NCBI RefSeq assembly: GCF_001653235.2 | Contig: NC_035790.1 | Coordinates: forward strand, 5,084,001 to 5,148,000 | From: Pochonia chlamydosporia 170 | Taxonomy: Eukaryota > Ascomycota > Sordariomycetes > Hypocreales > Clavicipitaceae | Direction: 5' to 3' | Length of the DNA stretch: 64,000 nt | In this document: positions 47,706 to 60,062 of the stretch, piece by piece | Position numbering within the stretch: position 1 is the stretch's first letter | How the letters are laid out: each line of letters opens with the position of its first letter | Notes under the pieces: model-generated | The model's input: the letters and a program-made list of their open reading frames with translations, nothing else | Database searches by the model: none | Told to the model about the DNA's origin: nothing | Made by a program: the position numbers and the translations under genes

Positions 47706-48829
47706 TTACGCAGCATCGGTGGGATCCCTGTATAAATTGTTAGTATGGGTTATGGTGTTGATAAGAGCAACAGGACCGTACCAATCTGTAACCAACTTCT
47801 CATCCAAGCCATCCATAGTAGCCATGTCGTCCGCTGATATTTCAAAGTTGGCCACGTCTGCATTCTCCATCATTCGCTCTTTGCGGATGCTCTTTGGCAA
47901 CGTGATCATGCCATGCTGTAGGCCCCATCTACAAAAGACAGTTAGTAAAGCCCAATTCCCATTTGCATTAGTATAAAGTTTGTCATGCACGTACTTGACA
48001 AGCAATTGCGCAGCTGTACATCTATATTTCCCGGCTAATTCAACAATAGTCGGATGCGTCATCCTAAGAGCTCGTGCCAACGGGGCATAAGCTTGCACAG
48101 CAATGCCATGCTTGGCACATGTTTCGCGAATCGCGATTTGAGTATTAAATGGATGAACCTCGATTTGGTTAACGACCGGTTTTATACGAGGGCTCGAAGC
48201 CATCAATTCCTCAATCTGACAAACACGTTAGTAGCGATTGACCACATCCGAAACAACATTGACACTCACATGCCCAACGCCAAAGTTGCTAACACCAATC
48301 ATCCTCACTTCACCGTCATCGACAGCATCCTCAAGAGCCTTCCAGCTCGTCAGACGAGCTTCCCTACCCCCATACGGACTATGCAGCAGAAACAGATCTA
48401 TGTACCCTAGGCCACTAATCTCGACAGACTTTTTGATCGACCGCCTAATAGTGTCGTAGTAGGTGCTGTTGGAACTCAATTTCGACGTGTAAAACACATC
48501 CTCCCGCGTCAGATTAGCCGTGTTATCCGGGCCAGACAGAAACGTGCTGATGGCATTGCCCGCCTCCCGCTCATTATGGTACATTTGGGCGCTGTCAAAG
48601 CCGCGGTAGCCAATTTCCAGACCACACTTCACAGCACGGGCCGCTTCCCGGCCGGACATCATGTACAATCCCAGCTGGATTTGGGGTATGAGGGAGCCAT
48701 TTGCAAGCTAAGAATTGTGAAGGAGGCGTTAGCTTGTTTTCCCCGAGAGGTCAATGGTTGCTTCTGGTTTCGTGGTTTTGCCCGCACCTTGAGCTTCGCC
48801 GCCAGCAAAGACGGATTCCCAGACGCCAT
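47706..48829 (-). CDS. Aldo/keto reductase
   Basis: NADPH-dependent reductase of 289 residues from exons 48829-48788, 48707-48270, 48215-47995, 47928-47782 and 47727-47706. The catalytic tetrad is visible: Asp and Tyr in GFDSAQMYHNE, Lys in FYTSKLSS, His in LFLLHSPYGG. The cofactor-end motif LPKSIRKERMMEN is also present. The last exon codes for only the tail WDPTDAA. The protein starts MASGNPSLLAAKLK, and exon 2 opens LANGSLIPQIQLGLY, as in the family. It could reduce keto acids or aldehydes released by the nearby oxidase or hydrolase, but many aldo/keto reductases are generalists. It is convergent with the MFS gene, 152 bp apart. Confidence 0.93.
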
Positions 48830-51794
48830 GGTTGCAACATAAACTTTTTCAAAGAGTAACAACTGAACGCCAAAATGCGCTGGGAATGCAAGAGGGTAGG
48901 GTTGGTGTTCGTGTGGATGGATTCGGCAGAGTGTCGGATCGACCAAGATTATGCGGCATTGTGCATCGTGGGATGTGACATCACTTTGGTGGATGTGGAT
49001 GGGATGGACAAGTGGAGAAGCGGATGGGCCAATGGATACATGTGTAGTGTTGATTGCTCGGCGAAACAACTTGGAAAGGTGTCGTGTGGAGAAAACTGTC
49101 ATGTATTCAATGTGAATACAATTGCAGGTGTCATTTTATTAAATTGCGTTGCCATGGGTTGGCATCTCGGAAAGCGAGCAACACGATGATGATTCGTGGG
49201 ACTTCCCGTGCGAGCTGCCCTTGTCGGCACCATGTTACAAGTGGTGCAACGAGTCATCTATTCCGCATTGTAGCCTCATGTGCTTAGTATATTCTGCAGG
49301 GATGACTTGGAGTATTGTATTGTATTGTGTTGTCTCAGCAAAATGTTGTGACATGCACATTGTTGCTCTCGCTGTCACCTCATCGCCCTATGAGAGATGT
49401 GACACATTCACAGCTGCTGCAGCAATTGATGCGTGACACTCGTTTGCTTGTCCATACTTGACTGCTCCATTCTTATAGTCGTTAGCTCACGCCTCGTACA
49501 ATCCTGTGCAGCTCTCGTTTTCCATATCTCAAGAACACTAATTCTTGCGGAGACCATCTGGCTGACTGAGTCAACATATAATTCCATGTCCTATACATTC
49601 AGACCTGCCCCGCAGGATCTTCTCTCGACACAAAGTAAAGTGTGAATTGATAAAAATTCATGAAAGCAAGTTCCGAAGACTTCCTGCATGCAATAGCTGC
49701 GGCAGCTGAGGTGTGCTTTGAATGTTTCAATTGGGCTCCTTCCTGTCTGGAAGCCCGATACTGCACTGGCCTCTATTCAGGCCGTGACCTGGAACCGGGC
49801 CCGTGGAGATCATCAAGACGGATAGTCGAATGTGATGGACACTGGCGCTGAAACTTTCGTGTTGTCGGGCGGCTCTTCAAATACAACAGGGCTGCATTTG
49901 ATCACATCATGCAATGGCAAGGCACAACAAGGCTGTGACTATGACACCCATCTCATGTCCAGCCGTACCCCTGGACTGGAGACGTTGACGGCTGCGGGCG
50001 TGTTCAAACTTGTTGATAAAATACGCACATCTTCGGCAGTTGCCGCAGGGGCCACGCATTGGCATTGACTTCACAAAGGACAGGCTGGCGTTTGCAAATG
50101 ACGAGAAAACCCCTGGGCCAGAGCAATGTCGATTTCGGCACCCAGTAGCCTCATCAACCAGGCGTTGGAACGGGCGTCCTCAGTCATCTTCCCAGCTGTC
50201 CGGCGGCGAGAGTGACAATGCACATTCAGCTGAAGTGCCATTTACGAAACAACACTTCAGGCCAGTCAATATACGTGTTGACTAATTCCTCAATTCAAGC
50301 CTGTGCGAGAATTTTTAGAAGCGGTGTACATGGAAAATTGATGAGAGGCTTCATCACGGCGTCAATGGCGCAAAGTAAATGGTATGTATTGGCGTCTTTA
50401 GCACGCTGAGGTCGAGGATTGAAACGCCTCAAGATGTCTGAGAGACCTTGGCAGCCGCTGGGAAGTCTACTGCCGAGGATCAGCTCGACGCCATGTATGG
50501 CTGTGGCTTCTCACCATTTTGTCTGGACTGTCAGCCTCGTGGGCGAGGGCGTGGCGTGAAGAAACTTGCCAGGGACGATGCAGTTGAAAAAGATGGCATG
50601 CAGCTGAAGTCGAAGGGGTCAAGCAGGCCCGTAACAAGGTCGTATCCGACAATGGAATAGGTCAACGGCGCGCGCGCAAGTCAGGGGTTTAGCAATGTCG
50701 CATTTGTCTTGACATTGAGTGAGGTGGCAGCTAGCTGAGCATCTGAAGGTGGATGTATTTGTAAAGGTCGAGAAGACGTTCGACCGGTCCGAGGTCGCAG
50801 TGTGAATCTGACTGCAGGAGGCGCGGGTCACAGATCTCGCCCCCACATATGGACTCGCTAGCACAGCTGTTACCCCACTTTGCCCCTCTTTACAAGGGGA
50901 AGTTTGGCTCAATTGCAATTCAGACGGCCGCGTTTCGGCACCGAGTTGACTCAAATGGAAAGAGCAAGTGGTGCAGGTTTATTTAACTTTATATCCGGAA
51001 TTGACTATTTTCGACGTTGGCATTGCTTTGGATTGCCGCATTGAGCTCAAAGTTGTGATGCACTGAATAAAGGTGTCTCAAATGGGTTGACTGGTTGACT
51101 GGAAGGTAGCAGCAGGAGACAGACACACACTCTCTCGGACGGTCCCTTGACGCCATTCAGATGTTAAATAATGGAATAACCTAAATTTATCCTCCACACC
51201 AATCGCCTCCCACACAATGTTGCATCTGAGGTGCAGACGAATGATATATATCAAATAAATGCATGCGGGCGGCACAAGCCACGCTGAGCTGTTTCTCCGG
51301 GTCTCCACGTTCCGTCAGCTGTAAGAAATAAAGAAAAAAAAAAAAAAAAAAAAAAAAAAGCCCAAAATTCAAAGGAGAGGGCTAAACGAAACGTCAAGTT
51401 TGTAGATGACAGGGTTTACAGCATGTGCGTCCATCAAGCCGCCCGCCACTAGACCAGACGGCAAATCTTCCCGTTCCACGGCCATGACCATGTCCATGTC
51501 CTTTTCTCCTCAAAACGTGTTGTCTGGGAAAAGACCCCATGGTGACTCATGTGTTGACATCTAGCCTAGTCTCGCATCTTGAATCCCCAAGCTTACACGA
51601 GAGTATTTATACCTCTCTATCGGCCACTGCACCCCACACATGCGGTGTTCACTTTTGTGTAAATTTAACAAAAATCATTGATATCACTTCGACTCGATTT
51701 TGGGCCATCCTTTCTGCATATAGCCAGCCGACCCTTGCCATTGAATCATCACACGATACCATATTCCTTACTTGTACAACCCAAACACAACATC
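48830..51794. other. 3 kb gene-poor interval with poly-A tract
   Basis: This separates the oxidase module from homocitrate synthase. It contains only short overlapping frames and a 26-bp A run at 51334-51359. The last 200 bp hold the homocitrate synthase promoter, with a TATTTATA-like element near 51604-51611. An ATG-initiated frame at 51539-51919 overlaps the homocitrate synthase start in another frame. No transposon or RNA gene was seen. Confidence 0.4.
51334..51359. repeat. Poly-A homopolymer
   Basis: 26 consecutive A residues. It could be a retroposition scar or plain homopolymer slippage; no flanking duplication was recognised. Confidence 0.6.
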
Positions 51795-53505
<1,711 letters not shown>

Positions 53506-54294
53506 ATCGAAAGGGGGGTAAAAAATGTAGTAATTGGGCTGGAATGGCTGGTTTCTGCGTTGTGTTATTAGAGAACAATAAAAGTTTGACCGTTTCTGTG
53601 GTCGCCATTGCGGATTTTATGTTTCGATGTGTTTTGTGTGCCTGTGATGGGGAGCATTGCTTGCAGCAATAATGGAAGATGAAACAGCCGAATTGAATTG
53701 AGAGATGTGTATGCCATGATGCTTGACAATGGATTGAGCGCAGCGTAGCACTACTCCCAAGGCCTTTACAAGCGAGTAGAATAGACAGAACCTGACGAAG
53801 CACCGCACATACAAAAACTCGCCCTATGACAATAAGTGCATCATGACCACCCAGTACGTTCTATGGCAACCTCAGGCCCATACAAGCAACATAGTTGTCA
53901 AGACGACTGCGCAAATTCGCAAGAGAAGATACGAATAACATATAGCTATAAGCGTAATTAGGATTAAACGACTTTGTAGTTAAAAATACTGAAGCCTCAA
54001 CAAATGAATGCCAGTTGCTCTCACCTCCTACTCACTTTCATCTCAGCCCGCCATCACTCCCACATAGACCCGGCCACCATTTAAGCCAGCACGAAGAATA
54101 AATAGCTCCCTGTATCTCATCACCGACGGTTTCTTCCCTTTCATCCTCTCTCTCGCCATCAACACAGCTTCATGTCTCAAAAAATTGACTCCTTCGGCCT
54201 CCGAGGTGCCATGAAGCTATTGCTCTGCCCTTGACTTTGTTATTCAAGATTTTGTATTTTTCACAATTTACCAATTTCGCAATCTGACACCAGA
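53506..54294. other. Intergenic, homocitrate synthase to coiled-coil gene
   Basis: 789 bp between plus-strand genes. Only short frames are present and nothing is supported. Confidence 0.4.
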
Positions 54295-55290
54295 ATGTCT
54301 TCTCGGAGTATAAAACGCCGGAAAACGCCAAACCCCTTCCGCTCCCCAACTCCCACCCTTCCAACTCGCGGAAGAACAAAAGCCTGTCTCCCTCACCTTA
54401 CTTCCTCCACTCCCAACAACTATTTCCTGCCTCCCAAAGGGCTACTAGCAGACCTCCATCGCCGCGGAGAGCTGCCATCACCTCTATCCCCAAGCATTCA
54501 CTCCATTTCATCCGACTCACTTCCCTCCATCCCCAGTTTACAACTCCCCCCTCCAGAACCAAGCGCAGACACCCCCCTCTGGGAACAAGTCAAAGCAATC
54601 ATGAACCAAGAAACCTACTACAAAAACAAATGCAAGACCAACGAGTTCGAGCTCAAAAAATATAAAAGCAAGATACCATCTCTCAAGAAGGCCCTTGTAA
54701 ACAAGGAGAAAGAACTCGCCACGCAAGCCGACAAACTCCAGAACTGCGAAGAAAAAATCGAAGAGTTGAACCAGCAACTTACCATTACCAAGGATCACAT
54801 AGAAGCACTAAATAAAACGAAGGCTTCAAATGAGTTGGAAGAACTACGCCGAAAGCTGAAAGAGGCTGAGTTTGAATCCAAGAAATTTCGCTGTGCGCTG
54901 GCCACGGCGTTCAAGGCATCCGATGACTTGGAAAGCAAGGTTAATATGCGCCAGCTCCTCGAACTTAGTGCTCAGCAACTATTGAAACAGACTCCGAGTA
55001 TGAAAAGCGAAGACAAGGGAGCTTTGCGCATGCCGGGTCAGTTTCCAGAGATTAAGACCGAACTGGATAGTTGCGACGAGAAGGGTGAAACATTCTCAGC
55101 AAAGCGTATGAGTCTCATGATACCACCAAGAAACCCCCTGCTAGATAACGACAGTGACGATAGTGAGAGCGAGCCACTGATGAAGAGGGCGACAACTAGG
55201 AGCGGGAGTACTGGAAAAAAGATGGCTTGGGAAGAACGTCCTGCCCTACTAACTCCCACGAAGCGTGGACGACGGCAAACCGATGATTAG
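54295..55290 (+). CDS. Coiled-coil protein, unknown; frame continues past TAG
   Basis: Intronless, 331 residues. The N-terminus is basic (MSSRSIKRRKTPNPFRSPTP) and Ser/Pro-rich, suggesting a nuclear location. Residues about 95-220 form a long Lys/Glu/Leu coiled coil. The C-terminus is polar with DSDDSESEPLMKR and a basic KRGRR near the end. I know no family. The stop TAG at 55288-55290 is immediately followed, in the same frame, by 33 more sense codons to TGA at 55390-55392. Those codons encode SETEPLAKTRR...GSGSPRK...MDEE, which parallels the upstream SESEPLMKRATTRSGSTGKK...WEE. The longer reading would give about 365 residues. A nonsense change, strain variation or sequencing error at the TAG is possible. 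Confidence 0.7.
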   Translation: MSSRSIKRRKTPNPFRSPTPTLPTRGRTKACLPHLTSSTPNNYFLPPKGLLADLHRRGELPSPLSPSIHSISSDSLPSIPSLQLPPPEPSADTPLWEQVKAIMNQETYYKNKCKTNEFELKKYKSKIPSLKKALVNKEKELATQADKLQNCEEKIEELNQQLTITKDHIEALNKTKASNELEELRRKLKEAEFESKKFRCALATAFKASDDLESKVNMRQLLELSAQQLLKQTPSMKSEDKGALRMPGQFPEIKTELDSCDEKGETFSAKRMSLMIPPRNPLLDNDSDDSESEPLMKRATTRSGSTGKKMAWEERPALLTPTKRGRRQTDD

Positions 55291-55844
55291 AGTGAGACGG
55301 AGCCGTTGGCAAAGACTCGGAGGGTCGGCAGCGGTAGTCCTCGCAAGATTGTGATGGACGAGGAGTATGAGCAAATGTCGGCGGGAGAATGAGACTTCGG
55401 TTGAGGTGCTTTGCTATCAGGGACGGGGGAGTAATGAGTCGGACAAAAGGTTTGACGATATGAAACATGGGGCTGGCGTCTGATATGGATTCATCATCAA
55501 GGTGCTAGGCCTGTCATCGCAGTGAGAAACCAAACGCTGCAAGATAGAATTGCAGATTAAGGCTATAAGACAGAGCACCAGCTGCGAAGCTAGCGTATAA
55601 AGAATCGGGAATACAAACGAAATAAGCAAATACAACCCAGTCCGCTTGCTTACAACTTTTTCATTAACAAGAATGGTTGTGAAAGACGTGCCAGAGAACC
55701 GTTTCAAGGGTTCCTGACACTTTCACCAATTTGCTCTCCGTAAACGCCATTCTCCCCTTATTAATCCGTAATCCATTTACGTTAATACCTGGGGGTCCCG
55801 CCCGCCCGTCCCTACCTTTCCAAACCATCTATTGACACCCATTT
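55291..55844. other. 3' flank and convergent gap
   Basis: The first 102 bp are the in-frame continuation of the coiled-coil gene up to TGA at 55390-55392. The rest is the facing 3' region of the next gene and shows no feature. Confidence 0.5.
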
Positions 55845-57144
55845 CTACGACTGTTCCCTGGCCAAGCCTGAGCTCGCGGCGCTCTCGCCCACTTTGACCT
55901 CATCATCCGGCACGCCTACAGCAACGCTGCCAGAGGTACTCGTGATGCTCTGTGTAGTCATTCCACGTTCGCGCTCTGGTCGTTGGGGAATAGTGCTATC
56001 GCGAGGGCCAGCGATACTGACGCCACCTGATGGAGCAACGCTCACACTGGCCGTGGTACTAACACTATCGCTTCGCGGGCGGGGTGCGTCGCTTGTTCGG
56101 CGATTCTGAACCATTCGCTCCAAATCTCTAATGCGTCTCTTTAGTGTTTCATTTTCCTTCTTGGCCGTCTCGAGTTCGTTTCTATAAAATGCAGTTTCTT
56201 CATATCTCATAGTCGCTGGCATAAGACCCGGACTCATCTGGTCCGTAAAACTACCGCTGCCCGGGGTTGCGGCAACTGAACTCATTGCAACTGACGAAGC
56301 GTGCGGAACTCGCTGGCTGTGAAAATAACTGGATGGATCCAAGGTATTCTGCTGTGGTCCGGGGGAGTTGGTACGGCTAATTCGGGAGTGGGAGCTTTGT
56401 CGAGAAAGAGGGATCGATTGTGTTGGTCGCGGAACGGGGTGTCTCGCTTCGTATGAAGATGCCAGTTGCTGCAAGCCATGGTTTTGAGAAGCAGACGACG
56501 AATTACGATGATGTCGACGAGTGGTGGGAATTGTGAAGCCTGAGCCGGAAAGAAGAGAGGATTCGGTAATGGCATCGTGCGTCGAGGCTGAGGCGGACGT
56601 CGACGATGTGTTGGATACAACAGAAGCATTTTGCGCAGCTCGAAGAAGGGAAAGCTCACGAGTCAATCGGTTCACCTACAGAAACGTGTATCAGACTACT
56701 TGTATGCTCCACTAGAGATTCACACTGTTGCTTGACAAGACATACCACTGCCTCCTGCTCCTTCTCGAGCTGCATGTGCAACTCGGAGGTGGTCAATGGA
56801 CGAGGATGCCTCAATGGGCCCGGCCCAGGCCCAACTCCCGAATCACCAGCTAGAGGTTGCGGTTGAGCTTGAAAAGGCTGGGCAGCGGTCAGCTGGGGCG
56901 ACGCAGACGACGAGGCGACATGAGGGCCAGGTTGGCTCAAGCTCGTAGCCCGACTATGGCTGTGACTGTTGCTGTTGCTATGACCATGGTTCACGGCATT
57001 CTGATTCGAGGGCAGAATGTTGATGGACGAGGACTGCGACGACGAAGCGGCGGGATTTGGAGGCGGAGCCATTTGATGTGAAGACTGTCGACGCGAGAGA
57101 GCGAGAGAATGCGGCGATGGAGGGACTGAGTTGAGGTCGGGCAT
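55845..57144 (-). CDS. Ser-rich protein with short coiled coil, unknown
   Basis: Two exons (57144-56746, 56675-55845) encode 409 residues. The sequence begins MPDLNSVPPSPHSLALSRRQ. The N-terminal half is Ser/Gln/Pro/His-rich, with an Asn/Ser/His repeat (HGHSNSNSHSHS). A helix-prone segment crosses the splice (TSELHMQLEKEQEAVVNRL and TRELSLLR). A second coiled segment, TAKKENETLKRRIRDLERMV, has leucine-zipper-like spacing. No basic DNA-binding region precedes the zipper, so bZIP identity is not supported. It appears conserved in style with filamentous-fungal scaffold or signalling proteins, but I cannot name it. No membrane segment or signal peptide is visible. Confidence 0.82.
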
Positions 57145-58591
57145 GGCTTGAGGCGAGCTTGAAGCCCAACCCTGGAGCAAGAGGAGGAGGGGGGACGACA
57201 CCGGCGATCTCGTGAACTTGACGTCTTTACCTATCGCGTCTCGGCGGGCTGCAGAAAATCGACAAGCATGAGCAAGAAGGAGAAGAAGGAGCAAAAAGAA
57301 AGCAAACGTATGTATATTTCAGGGAGAGGCACGGCTTGGGTTGGTGGGTTCAATGTTGGCTGCGTCGTGTGTCAGAATCGGGCGAATCGAACGAGCACAA
57401 GGACAAAGGAAAGTCAATGTGACGCTGCGTTTGAGTGCTCCAAGTGGGGCAGGCGCAGTCTGGTGCAGCTCCTGCTGGCTAAAGTTGCTGGTTTGACCAT
57501 TCAAGTTGAGACTCTACATGACATCTGGAAGCTAGTCATCCTCTTTGACTTTTTGGCCGCCGACATTCACTCAACTTCTTCAAAGCTGTCGCGCGACAAC
57601 AAAGCATTGACTGGGCTTGATGAGGGGCCAGGCACACTCATTCCACCCTCTCCCTTCCATCCACCATCCACCATTCATCGTTTCTCAAGTCCAAGCGGGG
57701 TCCATCGCTTCTAACCTTGCCCCCTCACACTTGACAGCCACGTCGCCCAGTTCGGTAGTTGACTGAGCCATCAACGATCCCGCAGGGCTGCTAGCTCCAT
57801 CCCGAGACCACGATGTGAACATCACGACCAGGGCTGGCATAAAACCTCATTAGACCTGCCATAATGTCCGTTATGCTATAACCAGCTTCATGAAACAACG
57901 CGTAGCCATCAACCTATACCCGCGTCTCTTTGGTCACTTTGCTGACCACCTTGCTAGATACCAAACGCCACTGTATCGTCTTGTTCGACGAAGCCGGCAA
58001 TTTACTCTCAGAACACCACCATGGTGCCCTGCAAATCTGAACACCGAGAAAAAGAAGTCATGCTGCGGCCATGGACGGGAAATTACAAGGCAAAGGGAAA
58101 CTCCCCATTTCTGCACCGGCCGCAGGGTCAACCTCCACGACCCTGGTGATCCGGGTGGCAAGCCAGCAGAGGCAGATCCCAGGGCAAGTACAGGAACGCG
58201 TAAAGCGAATCAACCACAGGCTGTCTGTCCAAGACCACAGCCTGACAACATGCATCAGCTGTGCAAGCTCATCCGCATCACACCCGTTAGAATGCCCCGG
58301 TGGCGTTATCCATAGCTCCACAGTTTCTAGATGGTATCCATCAACCGCTGTGGCTACCATATACCCGTCATCTTGACGTATACACAGATACTCGCACACT
58401 CCTGGCCAAACCCAACAGCAAGGTTCCTGATATGATGTAAAACGGAGATTTATGACGGCATAGACATGAAGTGTAGATTACACAGCATATAAAACGGCTA
58501 CTGGCCCCCATGTAAACTCAGCCCAGAAATCCTAGCTGAATCCAACAATCACTAGTAGATCAAAAATATAAGAACTTCGAACCACTTCATC
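57145..58591. other. 1.45 kb divergent intergenic region
   Basis: Between two divergent genes. Open frames at 57268-57714 and 57890-58315 overlap frames on the other strand and show no domain. A pyrimidine-rich stretch lies near 57640-57670. Nothing else seen. Confidence 0.4.
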
Positions 58592-58885
58592 ATGCCTGAG
58601 GGAAGAGAGTCACCACCCCCCGAGCGCCAAACTGGCAAACAGTTGCATGACCCGCCTGCTGAGGGATTCGGCACAAAAGAGGTTGGCAACAAGGGCGAAT
58701 CGATGAAGTCTGAACTAAAGGTATGGCGCTATTGCTGCTACCCCTGTCAGTTAGATTCTAGAATATTGAATACTGACCATTTCTAGGGCCTTTCATCGAA
58801 CCCCAAAGGTCCATTGGATGACCATCTCGATGAGAAGTTTTCGAAAGAGACGGGGAACCCAGTCGGTGCTCACACTCAAAAGTAA
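58592..58885 (+). CDS. Small hydrophilic protein, 75 residues
   Basis: Two exons (58592-58720, 58787-58885). The protein is charged and disordered: MPEGRESPPPERQTGKQLHD then PAEGFGTKEVGNKGESMKSELK, then SSNPKGPLDDHLDEKFSKET. There is no hydrophobic core or signal peptide. Small proteins of this composition occur widely in filamentous fungi and some are stress-induced, but I cannot name the family. The splice is clean, in phase 0, and supported by a typical GTATGG/CTAG pair. Confidence 0.75.
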
Positions 58886-59125
58886 AGTAGGAAATTATTC
58901 ACAACACTACGATGTAGCTATAGGGACAGAACAAAACACAATAAATGGCGAAAAATTGCTTAGGATATTACTTCAAGACCAGTCGCGACAGTAAATTGTA
59001 TATGCCGAGACTACAAAGTTCAGGTCGTTCATATAACTCGTCACAATGTAGTGTTTGTATACAACACCAATTCCCATGGTCCGTCTTCAAACTAGTTCTT
59101 TGACTCAATCCATCCACCATCCCCT

Positions 59126-60062
59126 CTAGCTGGTCTTTTCCTCTACAGACTTTGCAGCGGGAATAGCCTCGGTGGGAGCCGCAGCAGCAGGGGTAGCCGT
59201 ACCAATAGCACCTCCAGAGGTAGCACTCGCACTGGCAGTCGGCGCCGAGGCGGGGGTCGAATCCTTAGGCGCCTCCTTACCAAACACCCTCTCCAGTCCA
59301 GCGGCCTTGTAAGCGCTTCCGCCGTGTTCCTGCTTCTTCAAATCGGCAAGACGTCTGGCCTCGGCATGAATATCCTGCACCTGGCGCGAGCCATCTGTGT
59401 AGAACTTGGCAATCTTCTTGCCGGTAGGGTTGTTGCTGGCCTTCTCAAAGTACGACCCAATGCCAGTGAGGAAAGAGTTGGCACGCTGGGAGATGCCGTA
59501 GCTGGTGTCAGCGGCCTTGGCGCGATCGGTAGCATGATACTTCTGATCGATGCCCTGAATAGTCTTTAGGAAGCGGTTGGAGACGTTGTGCTTGGTATCG
59601 AGTTCGATGGCGCGCTCGATGGCAGCGTCACCGACGACATAGCCGTGGGCGAGATACTCGGCAAGGATACGAGCGCGGGGCTTCTCCTCCTGCGTGATCT
59701 CGTCCGAGTCGCGCTCGACCTTGGCGTCGTGCTGGCCGTCGTCGTCGGTGGCTGCGCTGGAACTGCTGACGGAGATGTGGTTCGGACCAAGTTGGGTGTT
59801 GTTGAGGAGAAGAGCTGTCTTCATGGCCGTTTCCTTTTCGAAGGTGACGTCTGCGGATTTGGAGTCGCCTTCGGTCGTGACTTTGAAGTCGGCAATCTTG
59901 CCACTGTGATGGGGTGTTAGCGGGCCATGTCACAATTGTGTCTTCACTTTTCGGAGACATTTCTTTTAGGAAGCTAGCTTACCAGAAGCTGAAAAAGTTC
60001 TTGACCTCCTCATCGCTGGTCGCAGGAGCGATGTTTTTGACGTGGACTGTTGCGGCAGCCAT
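59126..60062 (-). CDS. vip1: RRM protein, Vip1-like
   Basis: Two exons (60062-59983, 59903-59126) give 285 residues. An RNA-recognition motif fills residues about 4-75: VHVKNIAPATSDEEVKNFFSF, with intron 1 splitting the cysteine codon of FSFCGKIADF, then ADVTFEKETAMKTALLLNNT. The central helical part (NRFLKTIQGIDQKYHATDRA, GIGSYFEKASNNPTGKKIAKFYTDG) matches the fission yeast Vip1 type. The C-terminus is an Ala/Pro/Ser-rich tail ending AKSVEEKTS. The role of Vip1 is poorly known; RNA binding in the cytoplasm is the expectation. The gene is isolated, with no functional partner nearby. Confidence 0.92.

Noticed and set aside
48875..49189. 104-codon plus-strand frame in the gene-poor stretch
   Set aside because: No domain, no splice sites, and neighbouring overlapping frames of similar length.
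51334..51359. Poly-A run as evidence for a retrotransposon insertion
   Set aside because: No target-site duplication, reverse transcriptase or coding remnant is visible next to it; slippage explains it.
57268..57714. 149-codon frame divergent from the Ser-rich protein gene
   Set aside because: Starts MSKKEKKEQKESK but lies over the leader region of the minus-strand gene, with no domain and no splice support.
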